A DNA stretch of 64,000 nucleotides from an uncultured Tolumonas sp. (GCF_963676665.1 NZ_OY781373.1:124001-188000); one strand, 5' to 3'; shown: positions 18,889 to 29,486, counted from the stretch's first letter. Translations and numbers: made by a program. The notes: generated by a model from the letters alone, not told the origin.

Positions 18889-20133
18889 ATGACGGCATTT
18901 CGCTCAGGGCTTAATAGCTGGCGGTCGCTTAGTCTGGCTGCGCGTCTGTTGGTAACTAATGGCTTGGCGTTCAATCTTGGTTTTTACATGATGATGCCGT
19001 ATCTCGCGCAGCATCTGGGTGGCACTTTAGGATTCGCCGGCTGGGCGAGCGGGCTGATCATGGGTATGCGGGTTTTTAGCCAGCAGGGTTTGTTTCTGCT
19101 CGGTGGCACGTTGGGTGATCGCATGGGTTATCGCCCGGCAATCATTTGGGGTTGTCTTATCCGTTCTTTTGGCTTTGCGCTGCTGGGGTGGGCAGAACAT
19201 CTGCCGCTCTTACTGCTGGCGGCGTTTCTGACGGGATTTGCCGGTGCATTATTTACCCCCTGCGCACAGGCCTATCTGGCGGCGGAATGCCGTGATCCAA
19301 CGCAGCGTCAACAAGCATTTGCGTTGCATAATCTGGCGAGTGAAGCCGGTATGTTGCTGGGCCCGCTGGTCGGCCTGTTACTGACCAATCTGAGTTACAC
19401 CATGACAGGGCTGGTCTCCGGTGGTGTGTTTTTCTTGCTGACGGGGCTGCAATGGTTTTATCTGCCAACGCGGGCAGAACCGATAAAACCGATTGCAAAT
19501 CCTGTCTTGCAGCAGTGGCAAACCATTACGCAAAACCGTTCATTTCTGCGTTTTGCGCTGTTCTCTGCGGCGTATGGTGTGTTGTTTCATCAACTCTATC
19601 TGTCCGTCCCCGCATTCATTCAAAGTCAGCATCAGACCGCCGGTTTACTCGGCAGTGTCTTTACCATCACGGCATTGATTGGGGTTGTGCTACAACTTCC
19701 GGCGAGTCAATGGGTGCAACGCAGCCTCGGTATGCCTCGGGCGATTGGACTTGGTTTGGCGGTGATGGGGCTGAGTTATCTGATGATGAGCTGGCTCGGT
19801 CACTGGCCGATATTGGCGAGCATCATGCAGGCAGTGTTGTTTTCGCTGGGTTCGATCCTCTGTTATCCGCTATTTTCTGCTCGTTTACCGCATTATGCAC
19901 CGTCAGATCAGTTGGGTAGTTATTACGGTTTTTATGCCAGTTTGGGTGGGTGTGTCGCGTTACTGAGTAATTTGATGATCGGAAGCCTGCTGGGCGCTGC
20001 TGGTTCGGTGCCCCCCGTCTTTATCTGGTACGGGTTGACGGTATGTGGGGTGGGCTCAGGCTGGTTGTTGCATCGGCAACTTAGTCAGGAAATGGGACGC
20101 GAACCAGGACTCAGCAGGTTGCGGGAAGAGTAA
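18889..20133 (+). CDS. MFS transporter in the iron-uptake operon
   Basis: Major facilitator superfamily protein of 414 aa with about 12 hydrophobic segments. Loop 2-3 carries LGGTLGDRMGYRPAIIWG, the family's GxxxDRxGxR-like motif A. LHNLASEAGMLLGPLVGLLL resembles motif C. It begins 4 bp after the ABC ATPase gene and so is probably Fur-controlled. A role in siderophore export or movement of an iron chelate across the inner membrane is likely from position alone. A short CAGGCCTG palindrome followed by six T at 20138-20152 may end the operon. Confidence 0.82.
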   Translation: MTAFRSGLNSWRSLSLAARLLVTNGLAFNLGFYMMMPYLAQHLGGTLGFAGWASGLIMGMRVFSQQGLFLLGGTLGDRMGYRPAIIWGCLIRSFGFALLGWAEHLPLLLLAAFLTGFAGALFTPCAQAYLAAECRDPTQRQQAFALHNLASEAGMLLGPLVGLLLTNLSYTMTGLVSGGVFFLLTGLQWFYLPTRAEPIKPIANPVLQQWQTITQNRSFLRFALFSAAYGVLFHQLYLSVPAFIQSQHQTAGLLGSVFTITALIGVVLQLPASQWVQRSLGMPRAIGLGLAVMGLSYLMMSWLGHWPILASIMQAVLFSLGSILCYPLFSARLPHYAPSDQLGSYYGFYASLGGCVALLSNLMIGSLLGAAGSVPPVFIWYGLTVCGVGSGWLLHRQLSQEMGREPGLSRLREE

Positions 20134-20214
20134 TGGCAGGCCTGTTTTTTCGGATAGCGTCTGTTTATGTTCTATGATTTTGAGAGGTAGCGGTTCAGTG
20201 TAAGGCTGACAAAC

Positions 20215-20793
20215 ATGGGGAAAAACCGGTTAGAAGCTTTTTTTGATGGTGTGGTGGCCATCATCATCACAATTATGGTGCTGGAAATGAAAGTGCCACA
20301 CGGTGACAGTCTGGATGCCTTAATACCGCTGCTTCCGGTGGTCTTAAGTTATGTACTGAGTTTTATCTATCTGGGGATCTACTGGAACAACCACCATCAT
20401 ATGTTGCACACCTGCAAGCAGGTTACCGGGGCCATGCTGTGGGCCAATCTGCATCTGCTGTTTTGGCTGTCGCTGATCCCGTTTACGACCGGCTGGATGG
20501 GCGAAAACCACTTTGCCCGGGTGCCTGCCGCGCTGTACGGTCTGGTGTTGTTGATGGCCTCGATTGCCTACTGGATCTTGCAACAGCAAATCATTGCCTC
20601 GCAGGGGGAACATTCTCTATTACAACAGGCCATCGGCCGCGATTGGAAAGGCAAGTTATCGCCGGTGCTCTACTCGACGGGGATTCTGTCGGCCTTTCTG
20701 TCACAGTGGCTGGCGGTGGCTGTTTATATCGGCGTGGCGTTGTTGTGGCTGGTGCCGGATCGGCGAATTGAACGCATGACTCAGCATGAATAA
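20215..20793 (+). CDS. TMEM175/DUF1211-family membrane protein (putative potassium channel)
   Basis: A 192-aa integral membrane protein with five to six segments. Its N terminus, RLEAFFDGVVAIIITIMVLE, carries the hallmark R..AFFDGV.AI motif of bacterial TMEM175 proteins, in which this first helix lines a potassium-permeable pore. Asn-Asn-His-His-His in IYWNNHHHMLHTCKQ is also typical of the family. It stands alone between the MFS gene and the reductase gene, with AAGG near the start. Channel function is inferred from the family. Confidence 0.83.
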   Translation: MGKNRLEAFFDGVVAIIITIMVLEMKVPHGDSLDALIPLLPVVLSYVLSFIYLGIYWNNHHHMLHTCKQVTGAMLWANLHLLFWLSLIPFTTGWMGENHFARVPAALYGLVLLMASIAYWILQQQIIASQGEHSLLQQAIGRDWKGKLSPVLYSTGILSAFLSQWLAVAVYIGVALLWLVPDRRIERMTQHE

Positions 20794-20889
20794 CAGACTA
20801 AACCAGTCGGAAATATTTTTTATCAACCTGACACGGATCGCCTATCGTTATAGATAGACTCCGATAAATGTGTGTGGATGAGGTGAAAC

Positions 20890-21483
20890 ATGAACCAGCC
20901 GCTAGACAGGCATGCGTTGGAACAGGTCTTTTTCAATGCCCGCACCTTCAATAAATTCACATCACAGGAAGTGCCGGATGCGTTGATCCTGCAACTCTAT
21001 GAGCTGATGAAATGGGGGCCGACTTCGATGAACTGTCAGCCGGGGCATTATGTGTTTATTAAAAGCCCGGCAGCCAAACAGAAACTGAAAGAGGCGCTGA
21101 TGCCCGGTAATCAGGATAAAACCATGGCGGCACCCGCCACCGTGATCGTGGCGATGGACATGCAGTTTTATCAGCATTTGCCGCAACAGTTTCCGGCTAA
21201 TCCGAATGCTAAGGCGATGTTTGAAGCCAATCAGGAATTAACGCGGGTCACCGCCAAACGCAACGGTACATTGCAGGGCGCCTATCTCATTCTGGCGGCG
21301 CGGATGCTGGGGCTGGATTGTGGCCCGATGAGCGGTTTCAACAATCAGATGGTCGATCAGACCTTCTTTCCCGATGGGCGTTACAAATCGAATTTTCTGA
21401 TCAACATCGGCTATGGCGATGCGTCGGGCAATTATCCCCGTGGCCCGCGTGTGCCGTTTGCCGAGGCGGTTGAGATCCTGTAA
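20890..21483 (+). CDS. RutE-like malonic semialdehyde reductase (nitroreductase family)
   Basis: Flavin-dependent nitroreductase-fold enzyme, 197 aa, closest in my reading to E. coli RutE, which reduces malonic semialdehyde to 3-hydroxypropionate. Conserved stretches are ARTFNKFTSQEVPD, LYELMKWGPTSMNCQPGHYV, LDCGPMSGFNNQMVD and NFLINIGYGDASG. GAGGTG precedes the ATG. In E. coli this enzyme ends the Rut uracil pathway. Here it would end the reductive pyrimidine route encoded at 26.7-32.3 kb. It is not in that operon and has no RutR-like box, so the link is functional inference. Confidence 0.85.
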   Translation: MNQPLDRHALEQVFFNARTFNKFTSQEVPDALILQLYELMKWGPTSMNCQPGHYVFIKSPAAKQKLKEALMPGNQDKTMAAPATVIVAMDMQFYQHLPQQFPANPNAKAMFEANQELTRVTAKRNGTLQGAYLILAARMLGLDCGPMSGFNNQMVDQTFFPDGRYKSNFLINIGYGDASGNYPRGPRVPFAEAVEIL

Positions 21484-21507
21484 TCCATCGCTGTTAGGAG
21501 AAATGCT

Positions 21508-21957
21508 ATGCCTGCACAGACTATTCGGCTGCATCGTGTATTCCATGCACCTCCAGAAAAGATCTATCGTGCCTTTCTGGATGCGGATGCTCTAGTCAAA
21601 TGGCTGCCACCGAATGGCTTTACCGCCAAAGTGCATCATCTGGAGGCACAGGTAGGTGGCTCGTACCACATGTCGTTCACGAATTTTACCACCGGAGAGC
21701 GTCATGCCTTTGGTGGCAAATATATGGCGCTGATCCCGTATGAATGTATTCAGTACACCGATCAATTTGACGACCCTAATTTACCCGGCGACATGCAGAC
21801 GACCATTCGCATTAAAGCGGTTTCGTGTGGTGCAGATGTGACGATCGAACAGATCGGGGTGCCTGCGGCGATCCCTGCTGAGGCGTGCTATGTCGGCTGG
21901 CAGGAATCGCTCATCCTTCTGGCCAAACTGGTTGAAGCGACGGTTATAGCGACTTGA
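21508..21957 (+). CDS. SRPBCC/AHSA1-domain protein
   Basis: A 149-aa START/Bet v1-like fold protein of the Aha1-homologue family. The start IRLHRVFHAPPEKIYRAFLD is the usual entry into this fold, and LVKWLPPNGFTAKVHHLE and GGSYHMSFTN continue it. Members bind hydrophobic ligands or act as stress-response accessory proteins; no specific function can be read here. AGGAG precedes the ATG. It begins 24 bp after the reductase gene and is probably cotranscribed. Its last 14 bases overlap the convergent LysR gene. Confidence 0.85.
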   Translation: MPAQTIRLHRVFHAPPEKIYRAFLDADALVKWLPPNGFTAKVHHLEAQVGGSYHMSFTNFTTGERHAFGGKYMALIPYECIQYTDQFDDPNLPGDMQTTIRIKAVSCGADVTIEQIGVPAAIPAEACYVGWQESLILLAKLVEATVIAT

Positions 21958-22912
21958 GTGAGGTCAGCGCATTGATGATAGACGGCATGTTTTTGCGCAT
22001 CAGCTCGATAAACAGTCGTAATTTTGCCGGGTAATATTTGGCATACGGATAAACCAGATAGACCGGCAGTGGTTCGGCTTCCCAGTCCGGCAGCAGCCGT
22101 AATAATTTCCCTTCTGCAATATCCTGATTCATCAGCCAGGATGAACCAATCCCGATGCCTAAGCCTCTGACCGAGGCACTGCGCAGCGCATACAGACTGT
22201 CGGTACTGAAGATGGGCGTCAGCGGTAGCTGGATCTGCGGCTGCCCGGTCACATGACGCAGCGTGATCTGGTTGCGATAAAACGTTTGCAGTGCTAACCA
22301 GGGCAGTGTTTTCAGATCGTCGGGATGTTGCGGCAGCGGCCGATCGGTAAAGAGTGCCGGTGCGCCGACCAAAATACGCGGGATCTCTGCCAGCCGGATG
22401 CGAACCATCGCCGGATCGAGCACTTCGCCGACCTGAATCGCACAATCAATGCCTTCGGCGATGAAATCGCGGATGCTGCGATCGTCGTGCAGTAGCCATT
22501 CGACCGTGACGCGAGGGTGCAACTGCATAAACTCCGCGAGCGGGTCGACCAGCACATCCTGTCCGAATGCATGCGGGGCGATGATGCGCAACAAGCCTTC
22601 CGGTTCTCTGTCTACCCCCGTCAGATCAGAAGCAAAGATATCCCACTGCGCAAGAAACTGTTTGGCACCGGCGTAACAGCGCTCACCGGCTTCTGATAAG
22701 CGCAGATGATGGGTTGAACGATGCAACAGTCGTACACCAAAGAGCTGTTCCAGCGTCTTTAAGCGGCGGCTGATCGTGGGTTGTGTCGAATTGAGCTGGG
22801 TGGCAGCAGCCGACAGGCTACCTGCTTCCACGATCCGCACAAAGGTGCGCAGCAATTCCAGCCGATCGGGGGTATTGGCTGAAAAGAGAGTCTCCGGGCT
22901 GTTTTCTGCCAT
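21944..22912 (-). CDS. LysR-family transcriptional regulator
   Basis: A 322-aa LysR regulator with an N-terminal winged HTH (LRTFVRIVEAGSLSAAATQL, then TISRRLKTLEQLFG) and a substrate-binding effector domain. ATG 22912 has GGAG at proper spacing. The in-frame start at 23038 would add 42 residues and run into the neighbouring gene. It is divergent from an MFS gene across 125 bp, the common arrangement in which the regulator controls the transporter. The inducer is unknown. Confidence 0.9.
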   Translation of the reverse strand: MAENSPETLFSANTPDRLELLRTFVRIVEAGSLSAAATQLNSTQPTISRRLKTLEQLFGVRLLHRSTHHLRLSEAGERCYAGAKQFLAQWDIFASDLTGVDREPEGLLRIIAPHAFGQDVLVDPLAEFMQLHPRVTVEWLLHDDRSIRDFIAEGIDCAIQVGEVLDPAMVRIRLAEIPRILVGAPALFTDRPLPQHPDDLKTLPWLALQTFYRNQITLRHVTGQPQIQLPLTPIFSTDSLYALRSASVRGLGIGIGSSWLMNQDIAEGKLLRLLPDWEAEPLPVYLVYPYAKYYPAKLRLFIELMRKNMPSIINALTSLKSL

Positions 22913-23037
22913 CACATCACTCCATTTGGTTATTCGTATTACGTATAACAGATGTACGTGCGGGCTGCCTACCATCTCACAATGAAAAAAACGACACTGA
23001 AATTGTGAGAGAGAACCGATTTTATGAGGTGATTCCA

Positions 23038-24255
23038 ATGACTGTTATACAAACGACGAATCAAAGCGAGCTGGCCACCGCCGATGTCAAAGCGTTACCG
23101 GCTGCGCTGACCACCTTTTTTGCCGCCGGAGCTGGTTTTTCAGTAGCGACAATTTATTACAGCCAACCTTTGCTTGGCATGCTGACGGAGCAGTGGCAGG
23201 CGCCGGCCCAGCAAATTGGCTGGATACCGAGTCTGACCCAGCTTGGTTATGCACTTGGCATCCTGTTTCTGGCACCGCTGGGCGATCGTTATGACCGCCG
23301 CCGTATCATCCTGACCAAGTCGAGCCTGCTGATGCTGGCACTGTTGGGCGCCGCTGCGGCCGGAGGATTAATCTCCTTGCTGGTGGCCAGCCTGTGCATC
23401 GGGTTGATGGCGACGATGGCGCAGGACATTGTTCCGGCTGCAGCAACATTGGCTCCGGAGGCCAGCCGGGGCAAGGTGGTGGGGTCGGTGATGACAGGTC
23501 TGCTGCTCGGGATCTTGTTGTCGCGGGTGTTAAGCGGCCTGATTGCCGACTGGCTTGGCTGGCGCAGCATGTTTGTGCTGGCGGCGCTCACACTGCTCGG
23601 GATCTGGCTGGCGGCATGGCGTATGCTGCCACGGTTTCAGGCCACATCGACCCTGCCGTATCACCAGTTGCTGGCCTCGTTATTCCATTTGTGGCGGCAG
23701 TATGCGGCCTTGCGTCAGGCATCGCTGGTGCAGGGGTTGCTGTCGTTGAGTTTCAGTGCCTTCTGGTCAACCTTGGCGGTGATGCTGCATGGTGCACCGT
23801 TTCATCTGGGCAGCGCTGCCGCCGGACTGTTTGGTTTGGCCGGTGCCGCGGGGGCTTTGATGGCGCCAGTGGCGGGGAAACAGGCGGATCGTATTGGCCC
23901 GGTCAGGGTAGCGATGTGCGGTGCCGCCTTGGTGGTGTTCTTTTTCCTGATGATGGCCGGTATGGCATTGGCCGCCACCTCGGTTACGCTACAGCTTGTT
24001 GTGCTGGCTGTGGGCACGGTCGGGTTTGATATGGGCGTACAGATTTCGCTGATCGCCAATCAGACTCTGGTGTATAGCCTCGAACCTGCCGCGCGCAGCC
24101 GTCTGAATGCCCTGTTGCTGGTGATGATGTTTGTCGGCATGACACTCGGTTCGGTATTGGGCAATCTGATGCTGGCTCATTTTGGCTGGGTGGGCGTGAC
24201 CGGATTAGCAACACTGTCGGCCATGATGGCTCTGGTGTTGCGGATGCAGAAATAA
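23038..24255 (+). CDS. MFS transporter divergent from LysR regulator
   Basis: A 405-aa, 12-helix major facilitator protein. It contains SQPLLGMLTEQW near the first helix and the motif A-like loop LAPLGDRYDRRRIILTKS. GGKVVGSVMTGLLLGILLSR-like sequence lies at the motif C position. These features resemble the YgaY/YnfM-like branch of MFS exporters. ATG 23038 with GAGGTG upstream is preferred to GTG 23005. The divergent LysR gene is the likely regulator. Substrate unknown; drug or metabolite efflux is common in this branch. Confidence 0.88.
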   Translation: MTVIQTTNQSELATADVKALPAALTTFFAAGAGFSVATIYYSQPLLGMLTEQWQAPAQQIGWIPSLTQLGYALGILFLAPLGDRYDRRRIILTKSSLLMLALLGAAAAGGLISLLVASLCIGLMATMAQDIVPAAATLAPEASRGKVVGSVMTGLLLGILLSRVLSGLIADWLGWRSMFVLAALTLLGIWLAAWRMLPRFQATSTLPYHQLLASLFHLWRQYAALRQASLVQGLLSLSFSAFWSTLAVMLHGAPFHLGSAAAGLFGLAGAAGALMAPVAGKQADRIGPVRVAMCGAALVVFFFLMMAGMALAATSVTLQLVVLAVGTVGFDMGVQISLIANQTLVYSLEPAARSRLNALLLVMMFVGMTLGSVLGNLMLAHFGWVGVTGLATLSAMMALVLRMQK

Positions 24256-24273
24256 CGGCGGTTCAAGCCAATA

Positions 24274-24318
24274 AACAGCCCTGACGGGCTGTTTTCATAT
24301 CGAGCGGGGAAAAGAAAA
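24274..24318 (+). terminator. intrinsic terminator within direct repeat copy 1
   Basis: Stem AACAGCCC/GGGCTGTT with a 4-nt loop and TTTT at 24274-24295 follows the MFS gene. The hairpin is the left part of a 45-bp segment that recurs at 26643-26687 with 40 of 45 identical bases, in the same orientation. Confidence 0.8.
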
Positions 24319-24335
24319 GTGGTCACTTGTTCCGG

Positions 24336-25223
24336 CTATGGCTGAGTGATCGTTGCCAGCGCCTGAAAGATGTTTTTTTCCAGACTGTCGATGATGGGAT
24401 CACGTTGGGGTCTGGCATGATGTAAACGGATACCCAGCGAAGGTAAAGTCGGTAAACCCAGAGCCTCACTATGAATGCATTGTAATGTTTGGGGCAAACC
24501 GGCGCGGGTGCGTACGGTGATCCCTAAACCGGCATTGACCGCAGACCAGATACCCGCCAGGCTTTGACTGGTCAAGACAATACGCCAGGGAATATTGGCT
24601 TCATCCAATAAACGGAGTGCCTGTTGGCGGATCAGGCACGGAGCTTCAAATAATATCAGCGGGATGGGTTCTTTTCTCGCTTGCCAAGATGTCAGATTTT
24701 GCTCGGCACGACCGATCCAGTGCAGTGGCAATTCACCCAGCAGGATAGAATGAGCGGTATCTAGATTTCCCGCCCAAGTGAGGGCCAGATCGAGCTGGTC
24801 TGTGTTGATTTGTGAGATCAGTTCGGCATTGCGGGCAATTTTGGCTTCAATACTGACATTCGGATGGGCCCGGCTAAAACCCGCCAGTACCCCTGTGAGC
24901 AAATGTTCACCAAAATCTTCCTGAAACCCTAAACGGACGGCTCCGGCCAGATTCATATTTCCTAGGGCCTGATTGGCTTCATCATTCAGAGCCAGCATGC
25001 GTTTGGCATACGAATATAAGATCTCGCCAGCGGGCGTTAACTTCAGATGCCGCCCGTTCTTTTCCAGGATCACCTGGCCTGTTTGCTCTTCCAGTTTTTT
25101 CAGATGCGCACTGATTGCAGATGTGGATTTACATAAATATTCCGAGGCTTTGGCAAAACTGCCGGCATCCATTCCCATCGTAAATGAACGCAGCGCATCT
25201 AAATCGTAGATGATTTTTTTCAT
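24336..25223 (-). CDS. LysR-family regulator of the CMD/tautomerase cassette
   Basis: A 295-aa LysR protein: HTH at the N terminus (LRSFTMGMDAGSFAKASEYL, then SAISAHLKKLEEQTGQ) and a periplasmic-binding-type effector domain. It is divergent from three genes, a CMD-like protein, a tautomerase-like protein and a DUF4865 protein, across 114 bp. This LysR plus three-gene layout recurs in proteobacteria and its LysR is the presumed regulator. Confidence 0.9.
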   Translation of the reverse strand: MKKIIYDLDALRSFTMGMDAGSFAKASEYLCKSTSAISAHLKKLEEQTGQVILEKNGRHLKLTPAGEILYSYAKRMLALNDEANQALGNMNLAGAVRLGFQEDFGEHLLTGVLAGFSRAHPNVSIEAKIARNAELISQINTDQLDLALTWAGNLDTAHSILLGELPLHWIGRAEQNLTSWQARKEPIPLILFEAPCLIRQQALRLLDEANIPWRIVLTSQSLAGIWSAVNAGLGITVRTRAGLPQTLQCIHSEALGLPTLPSLGIRLHHARPQRDPIIDSLEKNIFQALATITQP

Positions 25224-25337
25224 GAAGATTAATCCTGAAAATCAGAACAATCAGTTCAAAACATTCCAATATTTTTAATGATGCTCGCGCAGTATGGTTG
25301 AGATGTCAACGATGGTCAGGCAACAGGAGTTTACAAC

Positions 25338-25655
25338 ATGAGTATGATCAACAACGCGGGTAAAAACGCATTCGGGCAGATCGCCCCCAAATTTGCCCAG
25401 CTTTCTGATGAGGTGCTTTTCAGCGATATCTGGCAGCGCAGTGAGCTGCCGGCCAGAGAGCGCAGTCTGATCACGGTGGCGGCGTTAGTGGCGTTAAACC
25501 GCAAAGAGCAATTATCGTTTCATCTGCCGTTTGCGCTGGAAAATGGTGTGTCGCGCGAAGAGCTCACGGAAACCATCACGCATCTGGCGTTCTATGCCGG
25601 ATGGCCGGTTGCTGCGACGGCACTGCAAGTATTAGCCACATTGCAAGCGAATTAA
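25338..25655 (+). CDS. carboxymuconolactone decarboxylase (CMD/AhpD)-family protein
   Basis: A 105-aa all-helical CMD-family protein. SDIWQRSELPARERSLITVA and ALVALNRKEQLSFHLPFALE are the family's helix pair; HLAFYAGWPVAATAL ends the core. No CxxC is present, so AhpD-type peroxidase chemistry is unlikely. It is first of three genes facing away from the LysR regulator and 15 bp upstream of the tautomerase gene. Confidence 0.87.
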   Translation: MSMINNAGKNAFGQIAPKFAQLSDEVLFSDIWQRSELPARERSLITVAALVALNRKEQLSFHLPFALENGVSREELTETITHLAFYAGWPVAATALQVLATLQAN

Positions 25656-25670
25656 ACGGAGGAAACCCGC

Positions 25671-26066
25671 ATGCCTTTTACCCGGATTTCACTGCTGAAA
25701 GGTAAATCCCCGAATTATCTGCGCGCCGTATCGGATGCGTTGCATACGGCGTTGGTAGAAACATTTGATGTTCCGGCTGACGACCGTTTTCAGGCGATAC
25801 ATCAGCATGAAAAAACAGAGTTGATCTTTGATGCGCGCTATATGGGCGGCCCGCGAAACGACGATTTTATTCTTTTCCAGATCACGGCCGGAAAAGAGCG
25901 CAATGAGCAGACTAAAAATAACTTTTATCACCGATTAGCGGAACTGTTAGCCCGAGCTCCCGGCGTGGCACCCGAGAATGTCATGGTCATCATTCAGATG
26001 ACATCGGTGACTGACTGGTCGTTTTCCGGTGGTCAACCACTTTCTGCCATGATGAATCGGCAGTGA
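25671..26066 (+). CDS. tautomerase-family protein
   Basis: A 131-aa member of the tautomerase (MIF/4-oxalocrotonate) superfamily. The start MPFTRISLLKGKSPNYLRAV gives the N-terminal proline that serves as catalytic base after Met removal. RYMGGPRNDDFILFQITAGK contains the usual active-site region. GGAGG precedes the ATG. It sits between the CMD and DUF4865 genes in one operon. Substrate unknown. Confidence 0.86.
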   Translation: MPFTRISLLKGKSPNYLRAVSDALHTALVETFDVPADDRFQAIHQHEKTELIFDARYMGGPRNDDFILFQITAGKERNEQTKNNFYHRLAELLARAPGVAPENVMVIIQMTSVTDWSFSGGQPLSAMMNRQ

Positions 26067-26082
26067 TCAGGAGAGATGAACG

Positions 26083-26637
26083 ATGCTTTGTATGCAATAC
26101 AGTTTTGTACTGCCAGCGGGTTATGACATGGCGCTGATCCGCAACCGGATTGAGAGCAAGGGTCATTTACTCAATGGTTTTAACGGGTTGAAATTTAAAG
26201 CCTATCTTTATGCCTGTCAGGATGAAAACCAACCGGCCTCAGAGAATCTGTATGCGCCGTTTTATCTGTGGGAAAATAGCGAGGGGATGAATGAATTTTT
26301 ATGCTCAGCTGGTTTTGCCCGGTTATGCCGTGATTTTGGTGTGCCATCGGTAAAAACCTGGGTACCTTGGTTTTCCGGGTTACAGGACGCTATCAGAGAA
26401 GCAAAATATGCCAGTCGCGAGATCATGCCTATTCCAGCGTATCGTGATTTGGCTGAATTAAAAGCACAAGAGATAACTCATGCCAGCCGGTTAATCACCG
26501 ATCAGGGTGCTCTTGCATCACTGGTAGCGTTTGAGCCGACCAGCTGGTCGCTCGTCCGGTTTAGTTTATGGCATGACCGCCCATTGCCCGCTGAATATCC
26601 GGCGCAGATCTATAATGTCGGCTACATCGCGCGATAA
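26083..26637 (+). CDS. DUF4865-family protein
   Basis: A 184-aa soluble protein beginning MLCMQYSFVLPAGYDMALI and containing GHLLNGFNGLKFKAYLYA and YAPFYLWENSEGMNEFL, features I associate with DUF4865. That family is habitually found beside tautomerase and CMD genes, as here. No catalytic motif stands out. The fold may be a dimeric alpha-beta barrel (monooxygenase-like), a guess from the YLWENSEGMNEFL pattern. AGGAGAG lies upstream. Confidence 0.75.
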   Translation: MLCMQYSFVLPAGYDMALIRNRIESKGHLLNGFNGLKFKAYLYACQDENQPASENLYAPFYLWENSEGMNEFLCSAGFARLCRDFGVPSVKTWVPWFSGLQDAIREAKYASREIMPIPAYRDLAELKAQEITHASRLITDQGALASLVAFEPTSWSLVRFSLWHDRPLPAEYPAQIYNVGYIAR

Positions 26638-26687
26638 TAAAAAACAGCCCTGACGGGCTGTTGTCATATCGGGCAAGGAGAAGAAAA
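26637..26687 (-). terminator. intrinsic terminator of the pyrimidine operon within direct repeat copy 2
   Basis: Stem AACAGCCC/GGGCTGTT at 26643-26662 is followed on the minus strand by six T, ending the preT-preA-hyd-M20 transcript. It may also act weakly on the DUF4865 side. The segment 26643-26687 repeats 24274-24318 with five mismatches. Confidence 0.82.
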
Positions 26688-26691
26688 ACCG

Positions 26692-27972
26692 TCAGCCAAC
26701 CACGCCGGCCCGCTCCAGCATGGCGTGCAGCAACACGTTGGCGCCCGCGGTGACTTGTTCCGGTTGCGTGTCTTCAATTTCGTTATGGCTGATGCCATCT
26801 TTACACGGAATGAAAATCATACCGGTTGGGGCCAGCCCTGCCATATACACCGCATCGTGACCGGCACCGGAGACGATATCCATGTTGGAATAACCCAGCT
26901 TATCGGCAGCGCGTCGCACGGCATCTTTACAGTCGGGGTGGAATGGCACGGCAGGGTAGTCAGAAACCAGTTTAATGGCGATGCTTAAACCCGTTTCAGC
27001 TTCGGTTTGTTTGGCAAAATCACGGATCGCGGCATCCATCTCATCGACCAGTGCATCGGTCATGTTACGGAAATCAATCGAGAATTTGACCTGACCGGGA
27101 ATCACGTTGCGGCTGTTTGGGAACACCTGCACCATACCCACTGTGCCACGGCCATGCGGGCCGAAACGGTGGGCGATAGCGACCACCTCTTGCATCACCT
27201 TGGCGGCAACCTGCATGGCATCTTTGCGCAGTGCCATCGGCGTGGGGCCGGCGTGCGCTTCCATTCCCGTTACCACACAGTCATACCAGCGAATGCCCAA
27301 CACCGCTTGCACCACACCGATGGTGATGCCTTCATCTTCCAAAATCGGCCCTTGCTCGATATGCGATTCAAAATAGGCACCAATCGGGTGTTCGCCCGGG
27401 TTTTCCGTGCCGATGTAGCCGATCTTTTCCAACTCGTCTTTGACGGTTTTGCCTTCGATATCGGTGGCGGCGTAGGCATGTTCCAGCGAGAAGATATTTG
27501 CGAACACGCCAGAGCCCATCATCACCGGCACGAAACGTGAACCCTCTTCGTTGGTCCAGAAGGCCAGCTCGACGGGGGCTTCGGTTTCAATGTCGTAATC
27601 GTTCAGTGTGCGGATCACTTCAAGCCCTGCCAGCACGCCGAAGTTACCATCGAATTTACCGCCAGTCGGCTGGGTGTCGATATGACTGCCGGTCATGATC
27701 GGCGGCAGGGTGTTATTCTTACCCGCACGGCGCATAAAGACGTTGCCGATTTTATCAATGGTGACACTGAGGCCCGCCTCCTTGGCCCAACCGATCACCA
27801 AATCGCGCCCTTGGCGGTCGAGGTCGGTCAGGGTCAGACGACACACACCACCTTTCGGGGTCGCGCCGATTTTGGCCAGCTCCATCAGTGACTGCCATAA
27901 GCGGTCGCCGTTCACCCGCACATCCGGTAACACGGCGGCAGAGGCTGGTTTTGCGGTAATGACGGTATCCAT
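26692..27972 (-). CDS. M20-family Zn-dependent amidohydrolase (candidate beta-ureidopropionase)
   Basis: Hydantoinase/carbamoylase-type M20 hydrolase, 426 aa, predicted to split N-carbamoyl-beta-alanine into beta-alanine, CO2 and ammonia. Metal and substrate motifs are TGSHIDTQPTGGKFDGNFGV, FWTNEEGSRF, YFESHIEQGP, GMEAHAGPTPM and VSGAGHDAVYMA. The family also includes allantoate amidohydrolase (AllC) and L-carbamoylases. The operon partner is a dihydropyrimidinase, and with PreTA upstream this favours the ureidopropionase role. GAGGAG precedes the ATG. Last gene of the operon. Confidence 0.88.
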   Translation of the reverse strand: MDTVITAKPASAAVLPDVRVNGDRLWQSLMELAKIGATPKGGVCRLTLTDLDRQGRDLVIGWAKEAGLSVTIDKIGNVFMRRAGKNNTLPPIMTGSHIDTQPTGGKFDGNFGVLAGLEVIRTLNDYDIETEAPVELAFWTNEEGSRFVPVMMGSGVFANIFSLEHAYAATDIEGKTVKDELEKIGYIGTENPGEHPIGAYFESHIEQGPILEDEGITIGVVQAVLGIRWYDCVVTGMEAHAGPTPMALRKDAMQVAAKVMQEVVAIAHRFGPHGRGTVGMVQVFPNSRNVIPGQVKFSIDFRNMTDALVDEMDAAIRDFAKQTEAETGLSIAIKLVSDYPAVPFHPDCKDAVRRAADKLGYSNMDIVSGAGHDAVYMAGLAPTGMIFIPCKDGISHNEIEDTQPEQVTAGANVLLHAMLERAGVVG

Positions 27973-28003
27973 GTTCCTTTCTCCTCAAATGGGTCGTGAG
28001 CGA

Positions 28004-29485
<1,482 letters not shown>

Positions 29486-29486
29486 C

